64,000 nucleotides of DNA from Limimaricola sp964022235 (GTDB lineage Bacteria > Pseudomonadota > Alphaproteobacteria > Rhodobacterales > Rhodobacteraceae): contig NZ_CAXHZL010000012.1 in NCBI RefSeq assembly GCF_964022235.1, positions 82,716-146,715 of the forward strand. The letters are read 5' to 3'. A program made the translations under genes and the position numbers. The notes beneath the pieces were generated by a model. That model saw only the letters and a list, made by a program, of their open reading frames with translations. It was not told the DNA's origin and searched no databases. Shown piece after piece: positions 26,347-35,020 of the stretch. Positions within the stretch are counted from its first letter, which is position 1. The number at the start of each line of letters is the position of its first letter.

Positions 26347-27052
26347 GTGTTTCGAAACCTTGCGAATTCCGGAGCCGTGATGAAGCCTCATCCCCGCGCT
26401 GAAGAGCAGGACGACCTCCTGCGGCCCCGCCTGACCGACATGATCGACATGCGTCATGAGCTGGCGACCTTGGCAGAGCTGATCGACTGGGAATTCTTCG
26501 AGCGTGAATGGGCCGGGTTCTTTCCATCCTCGGTCGGGCGGCCAGCGACACCGGCGCGGCTGATCGCGGGGCTCCTCTACCTCCAGCACGCCTACCGGCT
26601 TTCGGACGAAGCCGTGGTCGCGCGCTGGGTCGAGAACCCGTATTACCAACACTTCTGCGGTGAGACGTTCTTTCAGCACCGCCCGCCGATCGACCCCTCA
26701 TCGCTCACCCGCTGGCGCAAGCGCATCGGCGAAGAAGGCGTGGAATGGCTGCTCACGAAGACCATCGAAGCTGGTCGCAGCTCGGGCGCGGTGGCGGACA
26801 AGAGCCTGAAGCAGGTGTCGGTCTGACACCACGGTCATGGAAAAGAACATCGCACACCCGACCGACGCGCGGCTCTACGAGACGGCGCGGCAGAAGCTGG
26901 TGGCCCTTGCGGCCGAGGCCGGGATCGAGCTGCGCCAGACCTATGCGCGCCTGGCCCCGAGCCTGGCGGTAAAGATCGGGCGACAACCTACGGACAAGAT
27001 TGTTGTCGCCCATCATCAACTGGCCTGCCAAGGCGCTGAGGCCGAAGGGTAA
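26347..27052 (+). pseudogene. IS5-family transposase, frameshifted and deleted
   Basis: The first part (26347-26826) gives the N-terminal domain of an IS5-type transposase: LRPRLTDMIDMRHELATLA, ATPARLIAGLLYLQHAYRLS, FFQHRPPIDPSSLTRWRKR. At 26822-26826 an extra T breaks the frame just before the first catalytic Asp; the shifted frame continues D-T-T-V-MEKNIAHPTDARLYE up to about 26975 and then decays. The DDE aspartate of the middle and the glutamate region are gone. This IS interrupted the sugar ABC ATPase gene. Confidence 0.8.
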
Positions 27053-27636
27053 GACGATCCGCAAGGTGCTCGAGCAGCGACGGAGGGCCGGATCGAGCCG
27101 ACCATGTTTCGGGTCACGCTACCAGGCTGGCTGCGAGAGCGCTTCGCCGAGCAAAAAGGGTGATGGGCTCGGACAGAAAACGGGAGGGCGCTGGTTGTAT
27201 CGCTCCTGATGGCCGAGCCGTCCCCGAATGGCTGCCGCCTGTGCTGGCTTCGGACTGGTGGTTGCCTTGCCGGTCGTATGTGGGGATTTCGATGAAGTGA
27301 TGTGGCGGTCTCACATCCTTGCCGGCTCGCGCGCTAGGGCGCCGATCCAACCGGGCCGCCATATATGCATGCTCTTGGGCCGCTACACGTTCGGCCCCAG
27401 TCACCACCGTTTCTAGCCGGTGCGTGACGGAGTATTTCCGGAAAACGCCTGCATCGTGGGGTGCTGGGCCGGCCGTTGGTGAACCGCGTGTGCCTGCAGC
27501 CGGGGGCAGGCTCGTATCCTGCGGCTGACACGGGTCGCTGAGAGTTATCGCTTGGCATTCTCCCGACAGTGCGCGTTCCCCCGTTTTCTGTGCCAACCGC
27601 TCTCTCCCGGTTACTCCATACAAAAGAAACACGGAT

Positions 27637-27699
27637 CCAGAACGAGGAAACAGATTTCCCGAACCCTGCTGGCTCTGCAAATCTGTTTCCTCGTTCTGG
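27637..27699. repeat. 21-bp perfect inverted repeat, 21-base loop
   Basis: The arms 27637-27657 (starts CCAGAACGAGGAAAC, ends AGATTT) and 27679-27699 are exact complements. The centre is a 21-base spacer. No T-run follows. It does not match the ends of the IS elements present here. Possible roles are a relic of two IS ends, a MITE, or a recombination/protein-binding site. Confidence 0.75.
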
Positions 27700-28124
27700 T
27701 CCTGTCGCCCTTGGCTTATCGAGCAGAGCGTTCCTCTCGGTATCGACCCGCTGTAGATCCGTCTTGGTGCGCGAGGTTCGGCATTCTCCTTGTCTCGGTG
27801 ATGCCCGCCGCCTGACCGAGCCGAGAGGCGCAGAAGTTCAGCGGGCTTGTCATGGCACGGGGACTGGAGCTCGGGAGGCATGGGATGCTTTGAGCAGGCT
27901 TGGAAGAGCCGAACCGAACTTGCCGCGCTATCATCCGCAACGGCTTAGCGGGCATCCCATGCCGCCCAAGACATGCGGCTACCTTGGTGCAGAATGAAGG
28001 GCGATCCCCTCTCCTCGAACGCGAATCACTAAGAGGGTTGAGGACACGGGCGGCAGCGAAAAGGGGAGTTCCACCTCTTCCACGGGAGAAATATAGGAGA
28101 CTAGAGCCTATGACGTTGCGTCAG

Positions 28125-28142
28125 TCGGCAAAAAAGTGCCGA
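28125..28142 (-). terminator. Weak terminator-like hairpin
   Basis: TCGGCA (28125-28130) and TGCCGA (28137-28142) flank AAAAAG. On the minus strand the loop reads CTTTTT. Together with the minus-strand promoter at 28248-28275 it could bound a ~115-base transcript. Weak as a terminator because the T-run is in the loop. Confidence 0.3.
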
Positions 28143-28247
28143 ATCGCTCGCGAGGCTCGGTTTGGCTGAGGATACTTGGTTCAAGAATGAACGCGCCGCG
28201 GGCGCCGTTCGCAATAACCCCATGATATCCATGCATATATAGCGAAC

Positions 28248-28275
28248 ATCATAGTGCAATCCCATGCATTGTCAA
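28248..28275 (-). promoter_or_regulatory. Near-consensus sigma70 promoter, minus strand
   Basis: TTGACA (28275-28270), a 16-base spacer, then TATGAT (28253-28248). The -35 box overlaps the second copy of ATTGTCAACATT. No protein gene follows on the minus strand, so any product would be an RNA. GTTCGC and GCGAAC flank the likely start region. Confidence 0.5.
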
Positions 28276-28279
28276 CATT
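28268..28279 (+). repeat. ATTGTCAACATT motif, copy 2
   Basis: Second exact copy of the 12-mer. Here its complement supplies the -35 box of a good minus-strand promoter. Confidence 0.7.
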
Positions 28280-28440
28280 AGATTTTGTTTTTCGGACTGC
28301 ATTTTTGGCTGACAAAGACACCCAAGAACAAGTTCCGCGGACACAACCGCCGCGCTCGTAGCGCTTCTTTTTCAGTACTTGATCCATTAAACCAATTCCC
28401 AAGCATGGTCACCGAACCATGCACTAGAGAGGGACTATAC

Positions 28441-28877
28441 ATGAGGACAGTGACGATTTCGGAGCCGCATCGGCCCCCGATCTCCAGGACGATGCGGCCA
28501 ACCTCGACGAAGAGCTGGCCGCAATGCGGAGGAGGGCCGGCCGTGCGCTGCATGTTCCCAGAGGGTGTGACCTCGTGCAGCTCACCAATGACATCGAGCT
28601 CGGATTTCTGATGCAGGGTATCAGGCAGGAGAACCTGATCGATACCATCGTCGGGCATATTCCGGACGGACCAGATTCTGACGCCATGGGATCCAGCGAC
28701 GCCGTAGCCACGGCCATGGTTCTCATGCGTCGCGCCCCGGAGGGCTGGCGGCTTGCCTTCGTCGATCAGGTCGATCGGCCGGCAAACGGCATGAGCAGCT
28801 TCACAGCCTGGCTGTCTCCTGCAGCGGCGGCGGAAGCTGACACCTTGCAGAAGGGAGCAGCGCAAATGTCTCTCTAG
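28441..28877 (+). pseudogene. Hypothetical protein related to the one at 29554; probable frameshift after the start codon
   Basis: An ATG at 28441 follows GAGAGGG, but its frame has no coding character. The coding frame is the next one (open from 28428, stop at 28875-28877) and reads EDSDDFGAASAPDLQDDAAN... without a start until an ATG at 28524. Adding one base after the ATG would join them into a ~145-residue protein, so I infer a one-base deletion; a shorter product from 28524 is the alternative. The C-terminal part (MRRAPEGWRLAFVDQV ... AEADTLQ) resembles LRRTRDGWRLASAEKA ... AEADILR of the protein at 29554. Function unknown. Confidence 0.5.
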
Positions 28878-29093
28878 GCCCGTTCCGGCGACCTTTCCGT
28901 CGCCTGCATTTCCCGACCTGACTGAGGGCAAAGCCTGCGCGCGTACAGCGTGACGGGACGGATGACGCACGGACATGCGCATCCTCCCGATCACGAAGCA
29001 CGGGTTTAACCGCAGTCATTCATTTCGAACTCGCGCAATCCCGCGCGGGACGCCGCCCGGCTGCACGGTCGGCGCACAGACAAGGACGACATC

Positions 29094-29366
29094 ATGAGTA
29101 AGATCACGCCCGACGCGTTCGCCCACTCGCAACCTGTCTCGGAGATCGAAAACGATCTCGCGAGGCAGGTGCCCTCGGTGACGCTGTTCACCGCCGATGG
29201 CCAGTCCCTGACTAAGCGCTGTTCTATCGAAAATGGCGCTCTGCGCAAGGCATCATTGTCAACATTCAGCAGGGGCACCGCAGAAACTCGATCCGTGGCG
29301 ACAGCAAGCGTCGTCATCCGATCGGTTGCAAGGGCGCGGCTCCTGACACCGATCTATCGCTTTTGA
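29094..29366 (+). pseudogene. N-terminal remnant of a second primase-helicase paralogue
   Basis: It starts MSKITPDAFAHSQPVSE with AAGGACGAC upstream. Residues ~28-64 (VTLFTADGQSLTKR...GALRKAS...FSRGTAET) align without gaps to residues 32-68 of the large primase-helicase at 31379 (VTRFTCPVAPLAKQ...GQVHKTS...LSRGRAET), about 14 of 37 identical including SRG-x-AET. After that the resemblance ends and the frame closes at 29366. The catalytic domain is absent. I read it as the surviving 5' end of a related gene cut short by deletion. It contains a copy of the ATTGTCAACATT motif. Confidence 0.6.
29255..29266 (+). repeat. ATTGTCAACATT motif, copy 3
   Basis: Third exact copy, inside the primase remnant frame (codons for A-S-L-S-T-F), so this copy may be fortuitous. 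Confidence 0.6.
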
Positions 29367-29553
29367 GAGGGTTAGGCGGACACCGTCGCTCCCAGCGATC
29401 CCCCGGCAGTAGGGGAGGGCGCAGCTCGGTTTCTCCACGCACTACGTAAACCCGCAGGAAACCGGCGGCCCGCACAATTCGATGCAAATCGTTCGGACGG
29501 CCGCCCCGTGGGGCGGCTCGCTTCCCCCAACAAAGAAAACCAATGAGGCACAG

Positions 29554-29991
29554 ATGAAGACCCTGACGATCACCAGCCGCGACCCCCAGCTCACTTCCAC
29601 CGAAATCCGGGCGGCGCTCAAGCGGCATCTGCATGAGGTGAACGGCCGGGCCCGTGTCCACACGCTCGATGCGGACGACATTCTCGCACTGGCGAAGCGG
29701 GTCGAGCGCACCCTGGTCACGGCCGGCGTCACGCAGCGACACCGCGCCGGAACGCGCGTGTCCTTTCTGCCCGGCGGGCCAGGGAGCGCTTACGCTCAAA
29801 AGGGATACTACGTCGTGACGACCGTCGTCACCCTGCGCCGGACACGAGATGGCTGGCGACTGGCTTCGGCAGAGAAGGCCGAGATTCCGGCGGCCCGCGT
29901 CGAACGACTGGATATCGAAATCACCGAGCGCGCCGAAGCGGACATCCTGCGTCGCAGTTTCGACGGGCTGAGCGTCCGGCGCGCGGCGTGA
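29554..29991 (+). CDS. Hypothetical protein (145 aa) of the primase island
   Basis: I do not recognise the family. The start MKTLTITSRDPQLTSTEIRA at 29554 has GAGG upstream. The middle (RAGTRVSFLPGGPGSAYAQKGYYVVTTVVTLRRTRDGWRLASAEKAEIPA) looks like a beta-rich domain, and the C-terminal half is shared with the broken gene at 28441. It is 101 bp upstream of the methyltransferase on the same strand and is probably co-transcribed with it and the primase. A small role in island maintenance or DNA binding is possible but not shown. Confidence 0.65.
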   Translation: MKTLTITSRDPQLTSTEIRAALKRHLHEVNGRARVHTLDADDILALAKRVERTLVTAGVTQRHRAGTRVSFLPGGPGSAYAQKGYYVVTTVVTLRRTRDGWRLASAEKAEIPAARVERLDIEITERAEADILRRSFDGLSVRRAA

Positions 29992-30092
29992 TCGTCCCGG
30001 CACACAGGAGCGGGGGCCTATTTCGGCCCTCGCATCATCACGCCCTTTTTCAACGCCAATTCATCCTCTCCCTCATTTTTAGGACACCATTC

Positions 30093-31217
30093 ATGTACAG
30101 CATAGACGCCTTCGCGGGCACAGGCGCCTTGACCCTTGGGCTCAAACAGGCCGGTGTCATCGCCGCGGCACTCATCGAACGAGATAGGCATTGCTGCGAG
30201 GCGCTCCGGCGCAACGCGCGCCTCCTCGGTCTCGAAGGCACGACGGCGATCCTCGAGCGCGACATCCGGGAGGTCGATTTTCGGCCCTACCGGGGTATCG
30301 ACATCGTCGCCGGTGGCCCCCCGTGCCAGCCCTTTTCAAGCGGAGGCCAAGGTAGGGGCCAGCAGGATCCGCGCGACATGTTTCCGGAAGCGATCCGGGC
30401 GGTTCGTGAATGCCGCCCGAAAGCCTTCCTGTTCGAGAATGTCCCAGGTGTGTTGGCACCGCGCCACCGCGACTACCTCGACCACATCATCATGCAGCTG
30501 CAGCTTCCGACCGTCACCGCCCATTCCGGCGAAAGCTGGCAGTCGCATGCCGAACGCCTCAAGGCGTGCCTGGATTACGGCATCGCGGTACCGCTGCAAT
30601 ACGAGGTGCACGTGCTGCCGCTCAACGCCGCGGATTTCGGCGTGGCGCAGTCCCGCAAACGTGTGTTCATCCTGGGCTTCCGCTCGGATCTCGCAGCAAG
30701 CTGGGCCGCCCCGGTGCCCACGCATGAACGACCTCCAAGGCGGGTCAAGGGAGTGTGTGCCACTCCGGGGGTGCAGGTGACGATGGGCAATACGCGCAAA
30801 ACCGGCGGCTTGCGGCCCTGGCGCAGCATCAGGGATGTCGTACATGATTTGCCGGCATTCGGCACGTCGGAGGCCGAGGCCCTTGAGCATCGGTTCCGAT
30901 CAGGCGCCCGTCCGTATCCGGGGCATACCGGGAGTCCTTACGATGGCCCGTCGAAGACCCTGAAGGCCGGGGTGCACGGAGTGCCCGGTGGCGAAAACAT
31001 GATCGCCTTCGGTAGCGAGCAGTATCGCTACATGAGCATCCGCGAAGCGGCCCGGGTGCAGAGCTTTCCCGACGTCTACCGCTTCGACTTGGCCTGGAGC
31101 CGGGCGCTGCGTCTGCTCGGCAATGCCGTGCCGGTGACGCTCGCTACCGTGGTGGCACATTCCGTGGCCGAGGTGCTGCGGTCCGCCGATGCCCGCCGCC
31201 AGGACGAGGCCGCCTGA
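30093..31217 (+). CDS. DNA (cytosine-5) methyltransferase
   Basis: The 374-residue protein has the full C5-methylase motif set: motif I DAFAGTGALTLGLKQAG (residues 5-21), motif IV GGPPCQPFSSGGQGRGQQD with catalytic Cys ~78, motif VI ENVPGVL (~115), motif VIII QSRKRVFILG (~205) and motif X RALRLLGNAVPV near the end. The start at 30093 (MYSIDAFAG) is chosen because motif I normally lies a few residues from the N-terminus; AGGAC precedes it. No restriction enzyme gene is visible beside it, so it is a solitary methylase, possibly protecting or marking the island. The recognition sequence cannot be read. Confidence 0.92.
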   Translation: MYSIDAFAGTGALTLGLKQAGVIAAALIERDRHCCEALRRNARLLGLEGTTAILERDIREVDFRPYRGIDIVAGGPPCQPFSSGGQGRGQQDPRDMFPEAIRAVRECRPKAFLFENVPGVLAPRHRDYLDHIIMQLQLPTVTAHSGESWQSHAERLKACLDYGIAVPLQYEVHVLPLNAADFGVAQSRKRVFILGFRSDLAASWAAPVPTHERPPRRVKGVCATPGVQVTMGNTRKTGGLRPWRSIRDVVHDLPAFGTSEAEALEHRFRSGARPYPGHTGSPYDGPSKTLKAGVHGVPGGENMIAFGSEQYRYMSIREAARVQSFPDVYRFDLAWSRALRLLGNAVPVTLATVVAHSVAEVLRSADARRQDEAA

Positions 31218-31378
31218 ACATCAGCCCGACAGCGGCCCGAGATGCTTATCGGTCTCGGGCCAGTTCGGAGCTGCGTGGCACCGAGCACGACCATCCTCCG
31301 CCATTTCACCCCATTTTCTGACGGCCCGAGAAGCACTCTGTGCCGTCTCGCCCGGCCGTCGATCTCGAGAGCAATGTC

Positions 31379-34300
31379 ATGTCCATTCCCGATTCCGATC
31401 CCGCCCACCTGTCCCGAGCCAGCCAGAACTCGGTGCCTCAGGCAGCCGAGATGCCGGCCTGCGAGGCACAGGTCACACGCTTCACTTGCCCTGTGGCTCC
31501 TCTGGCGAAACAGTTCGAGCTGCGTGATGGTCAGGTCCACAAGACCTCGCATGCAAGACTGTCGCGCGGCCGTGCCGAAACTGTTGCCGCACCAACCGCT
31601 GGCGCCCTGAACCAGCTCCTGGAGGGACTGACGCCCCGACAGGCCATCTCGACCGGTCTTCTCCGACAAGGCGACACTGCACAGATCGGGCCCCAGGCGA
31701 AACTGCGACCCGGCGAGATCAGCCGGTCACTGGCCCATTTCCATTTCCCGGAACGGCGGGCGGGATGGCTGCTCGTGGATTACGACAGCAAGTCAATGCC
31801 CCCGGATGTCGAGGACCGCATCAACAGGCTTGGCGGACCGATCGAAGCATTGTTCCACCTCTGGCCGCAGGCGCGCCAAGCGGCCTATGTCATCCGCCCG
31901 TCGTCGTCTGACGGTGTTGGTCGTTCGGGCGCGGAGGGTTCGCGCAGTAGCGGGTTCCACGTCTACATTCTCATTCCCGATCTCGCGCTGTCCCGCCAGA
32001 TTCTGACAGACCTGCAGTGCCGTGCCTGGACCGAGGGGCTGGCATGGTGCGCGCTCAGCGCCAGCGGTAGTGTTCTCATCCGGTCGATCACCGACGTCGC
32101 AGTCGCGTCACCGGAACGGCTGATCTTCGAAGCGGCCCCCATCGTCCTGCCGCCGCTGGTCCGCCGACCCACGCCGACCGTCGTTCACGAGGGCATTGCT
32201 GTCGCGCCGCCCCTCATCACCGACGACGAGCGGCGCGAGGCTGCCAGAAGGCAAAACGAGGCGCACAAGCTGATCAAGCCGAATGCCAAGAAGGCCGAAA
32301 AGGTCTGGACCGAGCGTCAGGTTGAGCAGGAGGTGGAGCGGCGGGGCATAACGCGTGAGGCCGCTCGGAAGGCGGTGGGGCAGCGGCTGCGAAGACGCCT
32401 CCTCGACGACGACATGCTGCTGGATCTCGCGGATGATCGACAAGTCACCGCTGCGATGTTGCTCGACGATCCCCAGCGGTACGACCGGCAGCCGATTCCG
32501 GATCCGATCGAGGGCAGGAGCTATGGCCTCGACAAGGCGACGCTGTTCCTCACACCCCGACCGGATCATCCGGACGACGAGCCCTGCATTGTCTCGCATG
32601 CGCACGGCAATCGCACGGTGTATCGGTTTGCGCGCTATGCCTTGGCACCGGTGTCGCCTCGCCATCCCATGCCGGCCACGGGCAAGGACCGTGCCCCCGC
32701 ACTCGCCTCCATCCGTGAGATGATCCTGCAGTGGGGCCGGGACAGCGATCGCTGGGTCCGGCTGATGCGGGAGCGCGCGGCGGAAGACGGGGGAGGGGCC
32801 TTCAATGCGGATGGTCCTGTATCAGGTGCGCAGGCTGAAGCTGCGCCGAAATGTCTGGAGTCGGGCTCTCTGGGGACCGGCAAGACGGCGGCGGGGGTCG
32901 GCCGCTCCGGAACCCCCGGGCTGCTGCATGAGGGCCACGGCTACCTGACCGTCATGTATTCGATCGATCACGAAAAGAGCGCCGAAGCCTATGCCGACTT
33001 CGAAGCCAATCGCCCGGCCGGTCTCGTTCCGCACGCGCTTCAGCTGCGGGGTCGCAGCGCGCCACGCCCGGAGGGAGATGGACAGATGTGCCAACTTGCG
33101 CCCCAGGCCGAGGCTGCCGCGCGGCAGGGGCTCGATGTGCGAGAAGTGATGTGCCGGCAATGTCCCTTCGCCGCGAACTGCGCCTATCTCGAACAGCTGC
33201 GGGACATCCCGGCTGCGAAGGCGGACACAAAGGGGCTCGTGATCTTCGCCGTTCATGATCATGCCTTCACTGGGCTGCCGGGAGGATTGCGTCCGGACCG
33301 TGCGATCTTCGACGAGCGCCCGCGGGACTTCGCCAAGCGCGAGCACGCGGTGGCGCTGGACGAATGGGACCGGGATCTGGCGTTCGCCGTAACCTGGCCT
33401 GGCGTGTCGCGAGACGAGGCCGCGCGTCATCTGCACCTGCTACGCACGCGCATCGATCCGCTAAGGCAAGCCGTCAGAGAGGCCGTGATCGCGCATCCGG
33501 CAAACGGTCTTGAGCATATCGCGCGCATCGCCCGCCACGTCGACCCGCACGCCACCTCGCCTGCGACCGTCTTGCGGCAGGCCGCCGAGACGTTGCGAGA
33601 CATGCGGGATCGGAGGCCGGGCCCGAACATCGCGGCCGTGGTTGCCACGGATGCTGCCGCCACGCTGGATGCCGGGGCGGTCGCGGCCAGCTTCGATAAG
33701 ATATTGAAAGGCGATGCCAGCCGCATTCTCACACCGTTCATCGGCATCTTTGACGCCTTCGCGGCAGAGCTGGCGCAAGCCCACGGTCCCGCCCTCCGAG
33801 CGGTGCACCGACTTCGGCTGTCCGGGATCGATTGCATTGTCGCGGAAACCCTGGCGCGGTTGGCCGTGCCCGAGGATGCTCCGCTGCTGCATCTCGACGG
33901 CACGGCCGACATCGAGCTGGCCCGGGCGTGGTTCGGCAAGGATCTCCAGCAGCACCACATATCGGTCGAACGGCTCGGCGAGGCGATCTTCGTCAGCGGA
34001 CATCAGTTCAGCACACTCTGCCTGACGGGCTACAATCCGGTGACGAAGCGGCCATGGTATCCGGAAGATGCCGAGAAGCTGCGAGATCGCTTGCGTCAGG
34101 TGTTCGCCCGCCATCCCGGCAGCTTCATCGCCATGTCGAAGCCGGCGCTGATGGCATTCGGCCAGCTGCCAGGTCACCGGAAGGCGCATTTCGGCGCCCT
34201 GCGCGGTCGCAATCTCGCGGAGGATTGCACGACCGGCTTGGTGATCGGGCGCAACTTGCCACCCGTCCAAGGCTTGGAACGCCTCGCACGTGCGTTCGCG

Positions 34301-35020
34301 GTGGCGCTTGACCGTCCCTTTACGCCTCTCGCGCCGGCCCCGGGCGAGGCAACTGCTCGATATCGGCGCCGCCGGGACGGCCTCCGGATGCGGGATGGAT
34401 CGGGACATGCAGTGGCGCTTGATTATCACCCGGACCCCACAGCCGAAGCGCTGCTACGCCAAATCCGGGACGCCGAAACGACGCAAGCCGTCGACCGGGT
34501 GCGGGCACAGTACCAGCCGAAGCTGATCATCGTTGCCGGTGCGTCCATGCCAGATGTCACGTTCGACCGGGTAGAGGAATGGTCCGACTTCGCCGACGGG
34601 GGAAGCGCATTGGCCCGGACGCTGGATCGTGGGGTTCTACCGCTCTCGGCGACGGAACTGGTGCGGGTCCACGGGGATTTGTGGCGCAACACGAAGGCAG
34701 TGCAGCGCGACAAGCGATACCAGGTGTTTCGCCAAACCGTTCTGACAGGACAGCCGATCTATATGAGCAACTATGTACGACATGGCCGGTCAGAACATCC
34801 TGCCTGTGTGGTGCGGTACACCCGGCCAGCCGCTGGCACAGGCCGAGGGCAGCGCGCCCGTAGCTTCGAGGCGCTGGTGCTAGCCCGTCGGGAGGAGGTG
34901 GCAGAACTGATCGACGCCAGACTCGGGCCCGTGACGTGGTGGCAGGTCGAGCCGCTCCAGCCGCAGACTGACGAGCGCCCGGCGAACACGGATCGCGCCC
35001 CGAAACGGCGGGCCGCCTGA
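31379..35020 (+). CDS. Large primase-helicase fusion (AEP/PrimPol-like plus helicase-like module)
   Basis: The 1213-residue protein starts MSIPDSDPAH at 31379; an upstream ATG at 31340 is in frame. Residues ~125-260 carry archaeo-eukaryotic primase motifs: I WLLVDYD (Asp134, Asp136), II SSGFHVYI (His194) and III RSITDVAVASPERLIFE (Asp239). A basic helical linker follows (~285-345). A second module has a Walker A SGSLGTGKTAAG (Lys502), cysteines at 571, 592, 595 and 601 (C-x20-C-x2-C-x5-C, perhaps a metal or Fe-S site) and IFDERP (~643-648) as a DExx-like box. The C-terminal motifs are LLHLDGTADIELARAWFG and HFGALRGRNLAEDCTT...GRNLPP, typical of mobile-element helicases. It likely primes and unwinds DNA for replication of the element. 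Function is inferred from motifs only. Confidence 0.8.
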   Translation: MSIPDSDPAHLSRASQNSVPQAAEMPACEAQVTRFTCPVAPLAKQFELRDGQVHKTSHARLSRGRAETVAAPTAGALNQLLEGLTPRQAISTGLLRQGDTAQIGPQAKLRPGEISRSLAHFHFPERRAGWLLVDYDSKSMPPDVEDRINRLGGPIEALFHLWPQARQAAYVIRPSSSDGVGRSGAEGSRSSGFHVYILIPDLALSRQILTDLQCRAWTEGLAWCALSASGSVLIRSITDVAVASPERLIFEAAPIVLPPLVRRPTPTVVHEGIAVAPPLITDDERREAARRQNEAHKLIKPNAKKAEKVWTERQVEQEVERRGITREAARKAVGQRLRRRLLDDDMLLDLADDRQVTAAMLLDDPQRYDRQPIPDPIEGRSYGLDKATLFLTPRPDHPDDEPCIVSHAHGNRTVYRFARYALAPVSPRHPMPATGKDRAPALASIREMILQWGRDSDRWVRLMRERAAEDGGGAFNADGPVSGAQAEAAPKCLESGSLGTGKTAAGVGRSGTPGLLHEGHGYLTVMYSIDHEKSAEAYADFEANRPAGLVPHALQLRGRSAPRPEGDGQMCQLAPQAEAAARQGLDVREVMCRQCPFAANCAYLEQLRDIPAAKADTKGLVIFAVHDHAFTGLPGGLRPDRAIFDERPRDFAKREHAVALDEWDRDLAFAVTWPGVSRDEAARHLHLLRTRIDPLRQAVREAVIAHPANGLEHIARIARHVDPHATSPATVLRQAAETLRDMRDRRPGPNIAAVVATDAAATLDAGAVAASFDKILKGDASRILTPFIGIFDAFAAELAQAHGPALRAVHRLRLSGIDCIVAETLARLAVPEDAPLLHLDGTADIELARAWFGKDLQQHHISVERLGEAIFVSGHQFSTLCLTGYNPVTKRPWYPEDAEKLRDRLRQVFARHPGSFIAMSKPALMAFGQLPGHRKAHFGALRGRNLAEDCTTGLVIGRNLPPVQGLERLARAFAVALDRPFTPLAPAPGEATARYRRRRDGLRMRDGSGHAVALDYHPDPTAEALLRQIRDAETTQAVDRVRAQYQPKLIIVAGASMPDVTFDRVEEWSDFADGGSALARTLDRGVLPLSATELVRVHGDLWRNTKAVQRDKRYQVFRQTVLTGQPIYMSNYVRHGRSEHPACVVRYTRPAAGTGRGQRARSFEALVLARREEVAELIDARLGPVTWWQVEPLQPQTDERPANTDRAPKRRAA

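Larger units (their letters stand above)
27053..28440. other. 1.4-kb gene-free stretch with a long hairpin and an orphan promoter
   Basis: I see no protein gene that resembles a family or has a good ribosome site. It contains IS5 debris at the left, a 21-bp perfect inverted repeat (27637-27699), a hairpin with A-rich loop (28125-28142) and a near-consensus minus-strand promoter (28248-28275). The section from about 28170 to 28290 is clearly AT-richer than the surroundings. Confidence 0.45.

Noticed and set aside
27053..28440. Possible CRISPR array or tandem repeats in the gene-free stretch
   Set aside because: No regularly spaced repeats are present; only a single inverted repeat pair was found.
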